Below, piece after piece: positions 50,966 to 60,663 of a DNA stretch of 64,000 bases. The stretch is from assembly GCA_948566455.1 (NCBI GenBank), contig CAOYQO010000001.1, positions 157,734-221,733 of the forward strand. The letters run 5' to 3'. Position 1 is the stretch's first letter, and each line of letters starts with the position of its first letter. Made by a program: the position numbers and the translations under genes. The notes under the pieces are model-generated. The model was given only the letters and a program-made list of their open reading frames with translations. It searched no databases and was not told the origin of the DNA. This DNA comes from an uncultured Phocaeicola sp. Its GTDB lineage: Bacteria; Bacteroidota; Bacteroidia; Bacteroidales; Bacteroidaceae.

Positions 50966-51841
50966 ATGAACAACTCAATTCCCCGGTATACTTTCTATAA
51001 GACTAAGTACGGAAGCGAACTTTTAGTGGATGTCGTAGAACTGAAGTACGTAAAAAGGTTCTTGACTAAGGGTACTGTGCACACATTGACTTACTATGAT
51101 ATTACTTTCGTTACAGAGGGAGAAGGAAACTTTTCTATCGATAATCAAACGCATAAGGCAGTTCCCTGTGATGTACTGTTTTCTAAACCCGGAGAGATAC
51201 GGAATTGGGATACCGGCCACATTGTAAATGGCTATGCTTTGATCTTCGAAGATGAGTTTCTGTCTTCCTTCTTTAAAGATCCGTTGTTTGTGCAGCATCT
51301 TTCTTTTTTCAATGTGGGGAGGAAATCTGTCGGACTGCATTTGTCGAATCAGCTTTATGTACGTATGCTTCAATTGTTGAGTGATATTAAGACAGAGATC
51401 GATTCGTATAAACAAAACGACGTACATGTATTGAGGGCATTGCTTTATGAAGCTCTCATGCTTCTGGACCGGGCATATCAAAAGATGTTGTCTGACGGCA
51501 GTATCCATAAAGAGGCAAATAGTACCCATCTAAGCAAGTTTATGGAATGGGTAGGGACCGACTTGAGGGAACATCACTCTGTCCGTTACTATGCGGACAA
51601 ACTGTGTATCACTCCCAATTATTTGAATGAGATTGTAAGTTCGGCTCTGGGGATTAGCGCGAAACAATACATTCAGAATAAGGTTATGGAAGAAGCTAAA
51701 AGACTACTTGTTTATACGGATTTTCCTATCTCGGAAATTGCATTTGAACTTCATTTCTCTACTGTCTCCTATTTTGTACGCTGTTTTCGCCAATCTACGG
51801 GTGAAACTCCTTTGGCTTATCGGAGTATATATAAACCGTGA
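50966..51841 (+). CDS. AraC family transcription regulator
   Basis: This 291-residue protein has an N-terminal cupin-type domain (YYDITFVTEGEGNFSID; CDVLFSKPGEIRNWD) and a C-terminal AraC HTH (KLCITPNYLNEIVSSALGIS; ISEIAFELHFSTVSYFVRCF; GETPLAYRS). It is a soluble one-component regulator. The next gene, a flavin-binding PNPOx-like protein, starts 93 bp later with its own -7 box. It may be the target, but no shared operator is visible. Confidence 0.87.
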   Translation: MNNSIPRYTFYKTKYGSELLVDVVELKYVKRFLTKGTVHTLTYYDITFVTEGEGNFSIDNQTHKAVPCDVLFSKPGEIRNWDTGHIVNGYALIFEDEFLSSFFKDPLFVQHLSFFNVGRKSVGLHLSNQLYVRMLQLLSDIKTEIDSYKQNDVHVLRALLYEALMLLDRAYQKMLSDGSIHKEANSTHLSKFMEWVGTDLREHHSVRYYADKLCITPNYLNEIVSSALGISAKQYIQNKVMEEAKRLLVYTDFPISEIAFELHFSTVSYFVRCFRQSTGETPLAYRSIYKP

Positions 51842-51893
51842 AAAGTGTTATTTCTCCCTTGTTTTTTGTTATACTACTTTTCCGTTATGCCCC

Positions 51894-51901
51894 TATCTTT
51901 G
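51894..51901 (+). promoter_or_regulatory. -7 box of the PNPOx-like gene
   Basis: TATCTTTG, 33 bp upstream of the ATG at 51935. Confidence 0.7.
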
Positions 51902-51934
51902 CCTCATTCAATAACCCAATAAAATAATTGAATT

Positions 51935-52354
51935 ATGAGAGATGTAGAAAAAACAGTAGGGAATATGATTGATAAATTGAAAACGGTCTTTATCGGTTCG
52001 ATAGATGCCGAAGGTTTTCCGAATATCAAAGCTATGCTGCAGCCCAGGAAAAGGGAAGGAATAAAAGTTATCTATCTGACCACAAATACTTCATCAATGC
52101 GTGTTGCGCAATATCGAAAGAACAATCATGCAAGTATTTACTTTTGTGATACAAGGTTCTTTAGGGGAGTGATGTTGCGCGGCACAATGGAAGTGCTGAC
52201 AGATGATGCCAGCAAGGAGATGATATGGCAGGAAGGAGATACGATGTATTATCCGGAAGGCGTGACCGATCCCGACTATTGTGTCCTGAAATTTACGGCA
52301 ATTTCCGGTAGATTTTATAGTAACTTTAAGTCGGAAAGTTTTGTAGTTGACTAA
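51935..52354 (+). CDS. Pyridoxamine 5'-phosphate oxidase-like FMN-binding protein
   Basis: This 139-residue split-barrel protein of the PNPOx-like general-stress class carries KTVFIGSIDAEGFPNIKAML at the start, VIYLTTNTSSMRVAQYRKNN (FMN phosphate contact) and ASIYFCD. Such proteins bind FMN or F420-like flavins and reduce small molecules; true pyridoxamine oxidase activity is not implied. The product is cytoplasmic and transcribed alone. Confidence 0.83.
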   Translation: MRDVEKTVGNMIDKLKTVFIGSIDAEGFPNIKAMLQPRKREGIKVIYLTTNTSSMRVAQYRKNNHASIYFCDTRFFRGVMLRGTMEVLTDDASKEMIWQEGDTMYYPEGVTDPDYCVLKFTAISGRFYSNFKSESFVVD

Positions 52355-52446
52355 TAATCAGATGGCTTTATCTTCCTAATGCTAAACTTGTCTTTTTTGT
52401 GTTACTCTTTGTCCATTTTGTGGCTATTGTCTTGGTTGATATAGCC

Positions 52447-52454
52447 TAATTTTG
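52447..52454 (+). promoter_or_regulatory. Possible -7 box of the LruC lipoprotein gene
   Basis: TAATTTTG, 41 bp upstream of the ATG at 52496. Confidence 0.5.
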
Positions 52455-52495
52455 CACATAATTTGTGTTGACTATGTAATCTTAAGAATGTATTT

Positions 52496-54430
52496 ATGAG
52501 ACAAAAGTACTTAAAAGGTATTATGATTGTGGCTGTCACAATCGTATTCGGCAGCTTGGTGACAGGATGCATGGAAAAAGACGTGTATAATCCGGATGCA
52601 GGAAAACAGCCTTTACCTGATCCTGATGAATATTTCGGTTTTGAAACACGTGGTGATGTAAAACTTCTGGTGAACTATGACGTTCCGGGTTTTACTGCTC
52701 TTGTAGAGGTATATGACGAAGACCCGATGGAAACAGTGGAAGGTACACCGGTGAAAAAGGAAGGAGTAGAGGCTATATTCAAAACTTATACGGACAATAA
52801 TGGAAAGTATGAAGGAGAGATGCATATACCTACTTCCGTGAAAACAGTATATTTGTATACTGCGGCATGGGGATTACCCAGATGCGTGCAACTGAATGTA
52901 GAGAATAATGCTGTAAACTTTGACATGAGTGTAAAAAAACAGAAGTCTTCTACTCGTTCTTATCTTTTCAATGGTCAGGTTCCATATACTATTAATGGGC
53001 GGAATCATCTCTATTCGTTGTGTAAGTGGGGAGAGGCAGGCTCTCTTGATGGTACATATCTGAAGTCGGTTGATAAGATTGGTGACGAGACTCCCTTAGA
53101 AGTAGCAGAACGCTTGATGAAATTTTTTAATCCTAATGGAATGTCGGGAGTAAATAATTCATATCTATATAAAGGACCCAAGGTTACCAATATAAAGATA
53201 ACGCAAGAAACAACGTTGGATGTTATATTTCTTAAGCGCGACGCTTCTTATGATAATACATTCGGATATTATTATTATAAGTCAGATCAGGAACCTCAAT
53301 CTCAAATGATGCCTTATGTTAATAAATATATCGTATTCCCAAATGTTAAATTATATGCGTATAGTGGGGATCAGTTACAAATTTTGAAGTGTGGAAACAA
53401 AGCGCGTTTGCTTTATTTTGATGAAAATGGTAAAGCAAGTGAGAAATTTCCGGCAGGGTATACAGTAGGCTGGTTTATATATGCTGATGGATTCAATGGG
53501 TACTACCACGATTATGATGTTAAAGAGAATGAAATTAGGACAAAAGAACTTCGTACTTCTAATGAGGCTTTTGGGAATTTGAATGGATTCGTTTCTGTGA
53601 AAGATGAGAAGAGCGGAAAAACGATTATAGGTGTTGAAGATGGGGCGAATCAAAGTTATTGTGACCTCTTATTCTATGTAGACGCCACTCCGGAAGGAAG
53701 TATTGATGATCCCGATAGACCTATTATTAAACCTGATGACGGTAAAGACGATCCGGAACCGGATCCGGTGGAACCTCTGAAAGGTACATTAGCCTTTGAG
53801 GATATCTGGCCTTCGGGCGGTGATTATGACATGAATGATGTAATAGTAGAATACAGGCGTGAAGTTACTTTTAATACCAAGAACATGGTAACGAAGATAA
53901 CTGATATATTTACTCCGGTACACGATGGCGCTACATTCTCAAATGCGTTCGCTTATCAGATAGATCCCGGACAATTTGGTAAAGTGACCTCGAACTCAAC
54001 GGGTGTAAAAGTAGAAAGTGAAACGTCGTCCATTATAGTGACTCCTAATGCTAAGGGAAGTGTTGGCAAGACGTATACAATAACCAGGGAATTTAACGCT
54101 TCATTTAAGAAAGATGATTTGAAGGGGTATAATCCATATATCATTGTGAAATATGCTGAGGGACAAAAGGATAGGACAGAGGTGCATTTGCCTAAGTTTA
54201 AAGCTACATCCTTAGCGAATCAGTCACTTATCGGCACTAATCAGGATGCTTATTACATTGATCGTGAAGGGACATATCCGTTTGCCATTGATATTCCTGT
54301 ATTGGGCTTCAAGCCGGTGACAGAATCTCATCGTATTGACAGTGAATATCTTGATTTCTCGAAATGGGCAGAGTCAAAGGGTATTGAGTATACAGACTGG
54401 TATAATAATTATTCCGGTCCAAAAAAATAA
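52496..54430 (+). CDS. LruC-domain lipoprotein
   Basis: These 644 residues have a lipobox VTGCMEKD (Cys near 25) and a middle part that looks like a DUF4842/LruC secreted-protein scaffold. The C-terminal LruC domain has its signature LAFEDIWPSGGDYDMNDVIV near residue 431, followed by beta-rich strands. An acidic linker (DDPEPDPVEP) precedes it. Surface or outer-membrane placement is expected. LruC proteins in Bacteroides are common, often next to adhesins or HTCS genes, but their roles are unproved. It is closed by a strong terminator. Confidence 0.85.
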   Translation: MRQKYLKGIMIVAVTIVFGSLVTGCMEKDVYNPDAGKQPLPDPDEYFGFETRGDVKLLVNYDVPGFTALVEVYDEDPMETVEGTPVKKEGVEAIFKTYTDNNGKYEGEMHIPTSVKTVYLYTAAWGLPRCVQLNVENNAVNFDMSVKKQKSSTRSYLFNGQVPYTINGRNHLYSLCKWGEAGSLDGTYLKSVDKIGDETPLEVAERLMKFFNPNGMSGVNNSYLYKGPKVTNIKITQETTLDVIFLKRDASYDNTFGYYYYKSDQEPQSQMMPYVNKYIVFPNVKLYAYSGDQLQILKCGNKARLLYFDENGKASEKFPAGYTVGWFIYADGFNGYYHDYDVKENEIRTKELRTSNEAFGNLNGFVSVKDEKSGKTIIGVEDGANQSYCDLLFYVDATPEGSIDDPDRPIIKPDDGKDDPEPDPVEPLKGTLAFEDIWPSGGDYDMNDVIVEYRREVTFNTKNMVTKITDIFTPVHDGATFSNAFAYQIDPGQFGKVTSNSTGVKVESETSSIIVTPNAKGSVGKTYTITREFNASFKKDDLKGYNPYIIVKYAEGQKDRTEVHLPKFKATSLANQSLIGTNQDAYYIDREGTYPFAIDIPVLGFKPVTESHRIDSEYLDFSKWAESKGIEYTDWYNNYSGPKK

Positions 54431-54444
54431 TCTAATTGATGGAG

Positions 54445-54493
54445 ATGGAGCAAACGGACAGCCTATGGCTGAATAGTTTGCTCCATTTTTTTG
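54445..54493 (+). terminator. Rho-independent terminator after the LruC gene
   Basis: ATGGAGCAAAC and GTTTGCTCCAT are perfect 11-bp arms followed by seven T. The loop contains a smaller AGCC/GGCT stem. Confidence 0.9.
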
Positions 54494-54572
54494 TTTTAAT
54501 GGTCTCAGTATACCTCTTTATTGAATTAAATTATTACCTTCGCTTTAATCAATGCCTGAATAGGCCCTATAT

Positions 54573-57500
54573 ATGAAAGGATTTCTGATTATAAAGAATA
54601 TTATTCTTAGCAAGCAAACACTTCTTTTGGTTTATATTTTAGTTTGGGGTATGCAGGCGTATAGCTCTGATAATCTGTCTTCTGCTTTTCCGTATAATTA
54701 TCGGTATAAAAGTTTTAAGAATATATATTTCCCAATAGAGTCTAATGTTGTAAATGTAATCTTTCAAGATGATACAGGATTGGTGTGGGTTGGTACCCAA
54801 AGTGGTCTATTCTCTTATAATGGATATCAGATTTATAAATTGGCAAGAGAAACCGATATAGAGTATGCTAATATCACTGCGATTGTACAAGTAAGTAAAG
54901 AATATCTTTGTATCGGGACTAACAAGGGACTGCGATTTCTTAATCTGTTTACTGAACAGTTTGAGAATCTGTATCCGGTAACTCAAATGGTCAAGTCTGT
55001 CCGCTCTTTGGCTGTTTGGGATAATAAACTTTGGATAGGAACTAATGATGAAGGATTACTGTACTATGATTTTCAGGATGAATTCATAGTACATTTGCCA
55101 TTAGATCCCGGAAAAAGTAAATCAATCGTTTATTCATTTGAACCGGCCGATGGTAGGCTTTATATAGGTTCTTATGATGGATTAAGCTGCTATGACCCGG
55201 TAAAACAAGTAAGAGAGACAGTCATATTGCCTGAAAAGTTCCGGAAGTTAATGGTGAATTCATTGCTGTGGGATGAACAACGGAGTTGCCTATGGATTGG
55301 GACAGAAGGATATCTACTCAGGTATTGCCTTAATGACTCTCGTGTAGAACCGTCTCTTGCATTACCATCAAATACTTTTAAAACATTGGCTTTTGATAAC
55401 AAGAATAACATTGTGATAGGTACGGATAATGGCCTGTATATTTATAGCCGGGGTTTGGGAAAAGTGAATCATATACTTCATGATTTGCGAAACGAGCAGT
55501 CCTTGTGTAATAATGTAATCTCTTGTAGCTATATTGACAGAAATAATAATGTTTGGTTAGGGACTGACTATGGTATATCGTTGATTGTTGATGATTCTGC
55601 TTTTCAGTTTATTCATATTTCTGAATTGACGGATGAGAGGAATGGCAATGATTTTACCCATATATACAAGGATAGCAAAGGAGGGTGTTGGTTAGGAGGA
55701 ACAAACGGACTTTTACTGTTTGACAAGAATGGTAAAGTGAAATGCTTTAATATTGAGAATCCGAAGAACTTGCTTCGGCATAACAAAATCAGATGTATAT
55801 ATGAAGATCGTGATCATATTGTATGGATTGCTACGGATGCCGGAGTGGCAAGATATGATAGGGAGAGGGAGAAGTTTGTACATTATAACATAGTAGACAG
55901 GCTGAATCGGAAGAAAGCAAATTGGGCGTATGATGTTTATGAGGATGAATATGGCAGCCTATGGATTGCGACTTATCTGGGCGGAATATTTATCGTTAAT
56001 AAGCGGGAATTGCTTGCACACGATGATCGGGTTTTGTTTCGGGCGGAATGGAACTTGTCTGATTCATTGATTTCAACCAAGGTAAGTGAAATTGCTTATC
56101 AGATAGAGACTGATAAATATGGTTTCATCTGGGTCAATACTCAAAAAGGTTTAGCCCGGATAGACTGCAAAGCCCGTAAAATACATATATTAGACGTTTA
56201 TCCGAATCGGATGATTTATGATGGAATTCAATCTATCTGGTATTCATCAAACAACGAGATTTATAAACTTAATGTCTTGACTTATACCAGTGAGAAAATA
56301 GGTGAATTAGCCAAGGGAAGCCAGGTACACTCATTTGTGTTGGAAAATACCAATATTTGGGTTTCGTGTACGGAAGGAGTCATGGCATGGGATATTGTCT
56401 CATCGCAGAGAACCGGTATGGCATTTTCAGGAAGATATTACCAAGCCGGATTCTATGACAGGCAACATGATGTCATCTTGTGGGGAGGATATGATGGAAT
56501 ATCTTATGTATCCACTCATGCCATAAAGAGTGAAAAGGGAGCTGCCCCGGTTATTGTAACAGCTGTCCGGAGCAATGATAGGCAACTATTGCCTATGGTG
56601 GATTATGCAGGGAGTAGTATCCGATATCAGAATAAGATAGAATTGCCACATACGGAAAAGAATCTGACATTTGAGTTTTCCACATTAGCTTATTCTTCAG
56701 AATCTGAATTTTATTATCGTTTGGGAAACAGTAAACAATGGAGTAAATTAGAACCGGGACAGAATCGTATTTCTTTTGCCAATTTACATTCCGGCAGGTA
56801 TAGGTTGTTCATGCGGAATGGGAACTCCGATGATCCTCAACTATCCCCGGTTACAGAGTTTGGTTTTACCATTCTTCCGCCATGGTATGCTTCAGTAATG
56901 GCCTATGTTATATATGCACTTGCATTGGCAGTGATCGTTTTTGTTATTATAAAATATATCCGAAGGAATCTTAGATTGAAATATGAGCGTAAAGAGAAAG
57001 AAAAGACGTTGGAGCTTTCAAATCTGAAATTAGACTTCTTCATTCATATTTCACATGAGATCAAGGCTCCTTTAAGCTTGATCATAGCTCCTTTAAGCAC
57101 GCTGATTAAAGAAACTAAGAAGCCGGAACATAAAAGCCGACTGGAGTTTATATATAAACATGCACTGAAATTAAATTTGCTGGTTCATGAAGTGCTTGAT
57201 TTCAAGCAGATGGATTATACGAGTGAGGATACTTTGATCCGATCTAATATTGAATTATGTTCTTTTATAAGGAATATTCTGGATGCTTTTTCTACAATCT
57301 TTGCAGATAAAAATATCCGGTCGGCCTTTGTGTCCAATGGTGAACAGATGTGGATGAATTTGGATATAGTAAAGATGGAATCTGTAATCTCGAATATAAT
57401 CACTAATGCTATTAAATTCATTCCTGATGAAGGAGGACAAATTGAGGTCTCCATAATTCAGGAAGAACAAACGGTAGCTATACAAATCTCGGATACCGGT

Positions 57501-58538
57501 AGCGGCATAAGGCGTGAAGATCTTCCTTATGTGTTTATCCGGTACTTTCAGAGTAAAAACAAAGAGAGGCGTAAAGATGGAAGTGGCATTGGTCTGTATA
57601 TAGTTCGGAAGTTTATAGAATTGCATGGCGGACATGTTAGTATTCATAGTGCCGGTGATGATTGTGGAACTTTGGTCACCATCACTTTGCCTTTATCCGG
57701 TGATAATTGTGTGGCTTCCATGCAAAATCACTCTCAGGCGGACTCACAATTAACTCCGCTTGCAGGGAAACCTGTATTATTGATTGTTGATGATAATGTT
57801 GAAATGGCAACTTATCTGGCGGAGGCTTTTTCTGAAGAATACTGTTGTCTTCATGCCTTAAATGGTAAAGATGGGATAACTATTGCCTCTGAACACTATC
57901 CGGACATTATTCTTGCAGACCAGATTATGCCGGAAATGGATGGTATTGAGTTTTGCAGGGAGATACGGAAGATGTCACAAACGGCCTTAGTGCCTATTAT
58001 TATGTTAACAGCGAGAGATGATAAGGAGACGGAACTTAAAAGTATGAAGGCAGGTGTGGATGTGTTTATGTCTAAGCCATTTGACGTCGATAAACTAAGG
58101 TCGAGGTTAGAACAATTACTTCAAACCCGGCGTGAAATAGAGAAGAAATTATGCGTTGAAACAACTGTACATTCTCAGATAAAAGAGAAAGAAACGGATA
58201 CAGGGGAGGCTTTTATAACCGAGCTTGTTTCCATAATGGAAGAGAATATGGAAAACACTGAATTCAATGTTTCTATGCTTTGCCAGTTAGTGGGGATGGA
58301 TAACAAACAACTATATCGGAAGGTTAAGCAGTTGGCAGGAGTGACTCCTGTAGATCTCATTCGCCGGATAAGGATGAAGAAAGCAGCCGTGTTACTATCG
58401 CAACATAGATTTTCCGTATCAGAAGTCATGTATATGGTCGGATATTCTAATCCGTCTTATTTCTCTAAATGCTTCGTAGCTGAATATAAAATTTCTCCAA
58501 GTCAATACGCGTCTAAATTACAGTCAGAAAGAAAATGA
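54573..58538 (+). CDS. Hybrid two-component system (HTCS) sensor-regulator
   Basis: All parts of a two-component system are in this 1321-residue inner-membrane protein. The periplasmic sensor has fourteen-or-so two-component regulator propeller repeats (VWVGTQSGLFSYNG; LWIGTNDEGLLYYD) and a Y_Y_Y domain (about 690-760). A TM helix follows near 776-798, then HisKA with HISHEIKAPLSL (His near 826), HATPase_c with GSGIGLYIVRKF, a receiver with LADQIMPEMDG (Asp near 1115) and MSKPFD, and an AraC HTH at the end (SVSEVMYMVGYSNPSYFSKC). HTCS proteins sense glycan fragments and switch on polysaccharide-utilisation genes. No SusCD pair is within the window, so the target is unknown. Confidence 0.93.
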   Translation: MKGFLIIKNIILSKQTLLLVYILVWGMQAYSSDNLSSAFPYNYRYKSFKNIYFPIESNVVNVIFQDDTGLVWVGTQSGLFSYNGYQIYKLARETDIEYANITAIVQVSKEYLCIGTNKGLRFLNLFTEQFENLYPVTQMVKSVRSLAVWDNKLWIGTNDEGLLYYDFQDEFIVHLPLDPGKSKSIVYSFEPADGRLYIGSYDGLSCYDPVKQVRETVILPEKFRKLMVNSLLWDEQRSCLWIGTEGYLLRYCLNDSRVEPSLALPSNTFKTLAFDNKNNIVIGTDNGLYIYSRGLGKVNHILHDLRNEQSLCNNVISCSYIDRNNNVWLGTDYGISLIVDDSAFQFIHISELTDERNGNDFTHIYKDSKGGCWLGGTNGLLLFDKNGKVKCFNIENPKNLLRHNKIRCIYEDRDHIVWIATDAGVARYDREREKFVHYNIVDRLNRKKANWAYDVYEDEYGSLWIATYLGGIFIVNKRELLAHDDRVLFRAEWNLSDSLISTKVSEIAYQIETDKYGFIWVNTQKGLARIDCKARKIHILDVYPNRMIYDGIQSIWYSSNNEIYKLNVLTYTSEKIGELAKGSQVHSFVLENTNIWVSCTEGVMAWDIVSSQRTGMAFSGRYYQAGFYDRQHDVILWGGYDGISYVSTHAIKSEKGAAPVIVTAVRSNDRQLLPMVDYAGSSIRYQNKIELPHTEKNLTFEFSTLAYSSESEFYYRLGNSKQWSKLEPGQNRISFANLHSGRYRLFMRNGNSDDPQLSPVTEFGFTILPPWYASVMAYVIYALALAVIVFVIIKYIRRNLRLKYERKEKEKTLELSNLKLDFFIHISHEIKAPLSLIIAPLSTLIKETKKPEHKSRLEFIYKHALKLNLLVHEVLDFKQMDYTSEDTLIRSNIELCSFIRNILDAFSTIFADKNIRSAFVSNGEQMWMNLDIVKMESVISNIITNAIKFIPDEGGQIEVSIIQEEQTVAIQISDTGSGIRREDLPYVFIRYFQSKNKERRKDGSGIGLYIVRKFIELHGGHVSIHSAGDDCGTLVTITLPLSGDNCVASMQNHSQADSQLTPLAGKPVLLIVDDNVEMATYLAEAFSEEYCCLHALNGKDGITIASEHYPDIILADQIMPEMDGIEFCREIRKMSQTALVPIIMLTARDDKETELKSMKAGVDVFMSKPFDVDKLRSRLEQLLQTRREIEKKLCVETTVHSQIKEKETDTGEAFITELVSIMEENMENTEFNVSMLCQLVGMDNKQLYRKVKQLAGVTPVDLIRRIRMKKAAVLLSQHRFSVSEVMYMVGYSNPSYFSKCFVAEYKISPSQYASKLQSERK

Positions 58539-58582
58539 TTAAAGATACCTATTGGGGATAGTCATATTTGGAATATGCATCG

Positions 58583-58590
58583 TATATTTG
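58583..58590 (+). promoter_or_regulatory. -7 box upstream of the Fpg/Nei-like gene
   Basis: TATATTTG, 128 bp upstream of the ATG at 58719. The remnant described next lies between the box and the gene, so it is inside the leader. Confidence 0.5.
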
Positions 58591-58614
58591 TGCCATGGAT
58601 CAAACAGTGGATAA

Positions 58615-58701
58615 ACAGTACTGTCGCTGTATCTCAATGCGCCGGATGAAACGTCGGTTGAAGGATTGCTGACGGAGATTTATATTCCTATTGATAAATA
58701 A
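58615..58701 (+). pseudogene. C-terminal gene remnant, possibly GyrI-like
   Basis: In one frame the DNA reads TVLSLYLNAPDETSVEGL, then LTEIYIPIDK and stop. The closing EIYIPI is typical of GyrI-like/AraC-effector-binding domains. The rest of the gene is absent: an in-frame stop lies just upstream. Confidence 0.5.
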
Positions 58702-58718
58702 TTAAATGATATATAAGT

Positions 58719-59555
58719 ATGTTAGAATTGCCAGAAGTACTTACACTGAGTAAGCAAGCCAATGATGTTTTAAGTGGTAAAACGATTACGCAAGTGTTCA
58801 ATGCTACCAAGCCTCATAAGTTCACGTTCTATAGTGGCGATCCACTGGAGTATGGAAAGTTGCTCGTCGGAAAGACGATTTTGTCGTCTAAAGGGTATGG
58901 AATGTTTGTCGATTTCTACCTGTCGGGCAATGTGATAATGAATATTGGTGACGGGGTGAGCGTACGTTACTATAATCCGGGTGATAAAGTTCCTGCCAAT
59001 TACCAATTGCTGCTGACTTTTGAAGATGAGTCGTTTCTTGTATTTACGGTTGCTATGTATGGCTTTATCAGTGCCTATCCCGATGCTGTTATCGACAATA
59101 AATATTATACGATAAGCCGTGAAAGTATTTCCCCGCTGAGTGATGCTTATACGGAAGCGGAATTTGAGAAATTATTTGCTTCCGCCAAAAAGACATTGAC
59201 GGCTAAAGCTCTGCTGGCTACCGAACAACGTATTCCGGGCGTAGGAAATGGGGTAACGCAGGATATTCTGTTCAATGCCGGGATTCACCCGAAACAGAAA
59301 GTGCTTGACCTGTCGGATGGACAGAAAGGGGTACTTTTCAAATCTCTGAAGGATACCTTAATGGCTATGACTTCCGGAAGAGGCCGTGATACCCAGACGG
59401 ATCTTTATGGAAATGAGGGAGGGTATAAAACGATTCTTTCTTCCAAAACATGGAAGAATCCTTGTCCGCGTTGTGGCAGCGTAATTGTCAAAGAAGCCTA
59501 TCTTGGAGGATCGGTTTACTATTGTTCTGAGTGTCAGAAAATAAGGAAAACATAA
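58719..59555 (+). CDS. Fpg/Nei-family DNA glycosylase-like protein lacking the catalytic proline
   Basis: This 278-residue protein has the fold of formamidopyrimidine-DNA glycosylase/endonuclease VIII. The N-terminus reads LELPEV, where active enzymes have PELPEV (Pro1 is the nucleophile). Then come the helix-two-turn-helix (EQRIPGVGNGVTQDILFNAG near residues 165-185) and a zinc finger (CPRCGSVIVKEAYLG, then YYCSEC). The finger also has Gly-Gly-Ser where an Arg is usual. Glu of the LELPEV start is kept. It probably binds damaged or structured DNA but may lack lyase activity. It is transcribed alone. Confidence 0.85.
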   Translation: MLELPEVLTLSKQANDVLSGKTITQVFNATKPHKFTFYSGDPLEYGKLLVGKTILSSKGYGMFVDFYLSGNVIMNIGDGVSVRYYNPGDKVPANYQLLLTFEDESFLVFTVAMYGFISAYPDAVIDNKYYTISRESISPLSDAYTEAEFEKLFASAKKTLTAKALLATEQRIPGVGNGVTQDILFNAGIHPKQKVLDLSDGQKGVLFKSLKDTLMAMTSGRGRDTQTDLYGNEGGYKTILSSKTWKNPCPRCGSVIVKEAYLGGSVYYCSECQKIRKT

Positions 59556-59580
59556 TAACAACTTAAATTATAGTTATGGC

Positions 59581-59617
59581 GAAAGGAACATGTCACAAGG
59601 GTGGTGTTCTTTTTTCT
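59581..59617 (+). terminator. Terminator-like hairpin after the Fpg/Nei-like gene
   Basis: The GAACA...TCAC and GTGG-TGTTC arms are imperfect and end in a run of T. Confidence 0.5.
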
Positions 59618-59650
59618 CTTCTGATAATTTGGAGGAATAAAAAGTCTGCC

Positions 59651-59658
59651 TATCTTTG
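59651..59658 (+). promoter_or_regulatory. -7 box of the methyltransferase gene
   Basis: TATCTTTG, 158 bp upstream of the ATG at 59817, predicting a leader of about 150 nt. Confidence 0.65.
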
Positions 59659-59716
59659 TGGCGATATAAAAAAATGTTGGATGTTTAAAGTTAAGAAGGA
59701 TTCGGTAAGTAAATAA

Positions 59717-59786
59717 CTGTGGGCATTATGCTCTCGGTTATCCTTTAGTTCAACTCGTGCATATTCTTGCAGGAGTTATTTTTATA
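59717..59786 (+). promoter_or_regulatory. Structured leader with terminator-like hairpin
   Basis: The leader of the methyltransferase gene can form AACTC-TGCA with TGCA-GAGTT (59752-59778), followed by ATTTTTAT. An upstream ATAAC/GTTAT pair borders a GC-rich loop. This could be an attenuator or riboswitch-like switch. No known class is recognised. Confidence 0.4.
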
Positions 59787-59816
59787 CCTATATATCAACA
59801 ATAAAATTTAAACATC

Positions 59817-60590
59817 ATGAGTAACGAAAATAAATCTATTCACGAATTCGATTTTAGTTTAATCTGCGAATACTTTTCAAGTGTAGAACGTCAGGGACCG
59901 GGAAGTGCTGAAACAACAATCAAGGCTCTTAGCTTTGTTGAGGGGCTTACGGATAAATCTCTGATTGCTGATCTGGGTTGTGGCACAGGTGGCCAGACAA
60001 TTACGCTGGCGCAACATACTCCGGGACAAATTACAGGCATTGATTTGTTTCCTGATTTTATTAACCAATTCAATAGTAATGCCGAGCACTTTAATCTTCA
60101 GGACAGAGTGAAAGGTATTATTGGATCAATGGATGAACTCCCGTTCCGGAATGAAGAATTAGATCTTATCTGGTCGGAAGGAGCCATCTATAATATTGGT
60201 TTTGAATATGGGTTGAATCTATGGCGTCCGGTTTTGAAGAAAGGCGGTTATATTGCCGTATCAGAGGTGTCATGGTTCACTGACGAACATCCGGCTGAGA
60301 TCGATGATTTCTGGATGGATGCTTATCCTGAAATAAATACGATTCCCAATAAGCTGGCACAGATGCAGAAGGCCGGATATATCCCTATAGCCTGTTTCTG
60401 TATACCGGAAAATTGCTGGATCGAACATTTCTATATGCCGCAGGTTGAAGCCCAAGAGGACTTCCTACGAAAATATAAAGGTAACCAAGCTGCTGAAGAA
60501 CTGATTGCCAATCAGCGCCATGAGCAACAATTATACTATAAGTATAAAGACTTTTATGGTTATGCATTCTACATCGGAAAGAAAATCTAA
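59817..60590 (+). CDS. SAM-dependent methyltransferase (class I)
   Basis: This 257-residue Rossmann-fold enzyme has the SAM-binding motif IADLGCGTGGQTITLAQ near residue 53, the acidic end of strand 2 in ITGIDLFPDFI and the post-I motifs GSMDELPF and LDLIWSEGAIYNIGF. The small-molecule methyltransferase type is common in Bacteroides. The substrate is unknown. The gene is single, with a long leader. The terminator at 60594 closes it. Confidence 0.85.
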   Translation: MSNENKSIHEFDFSLICEYFSSVERQGPGSAETTIKALSFVEGLTDKSLIADLGCGTGGQTITLAQHTPGQITGIDLFPDFINQFNSNAEHFNLQDRVKGIIGSMDELPFRNEELDLIWSEGAIYNIGFEYGLNLWRPVLKKGGYIAVSEVSWFTDEHPAEIDDFWMDAYPEINTIPNKLAQMQKAGYIPIACFCIPENCWIEHFYMPQVEAQEDFLRKYKGNQAAEELIANQRHEQQLYYKYKDFYGYAFYIGKKI

Positions 60591-60593
60591 GTA

Positions 60594-60648
60594 AAGAAAG
60601 AGGCCGTATCAACAAAAGATTTTCATTTATTTTGATACGGCCTTTCTT
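60594..60648. terminator. Bidirectional terminator
   Basis: AAGAAAG-GGCCGTATCAA pairs with TTGATACGGCC-TTTCTT across a T-rich loop. It lies between converging genes. Confidence 0.9.
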
Positions 60649-60663
60649 ATGCGTTGCAAAACT

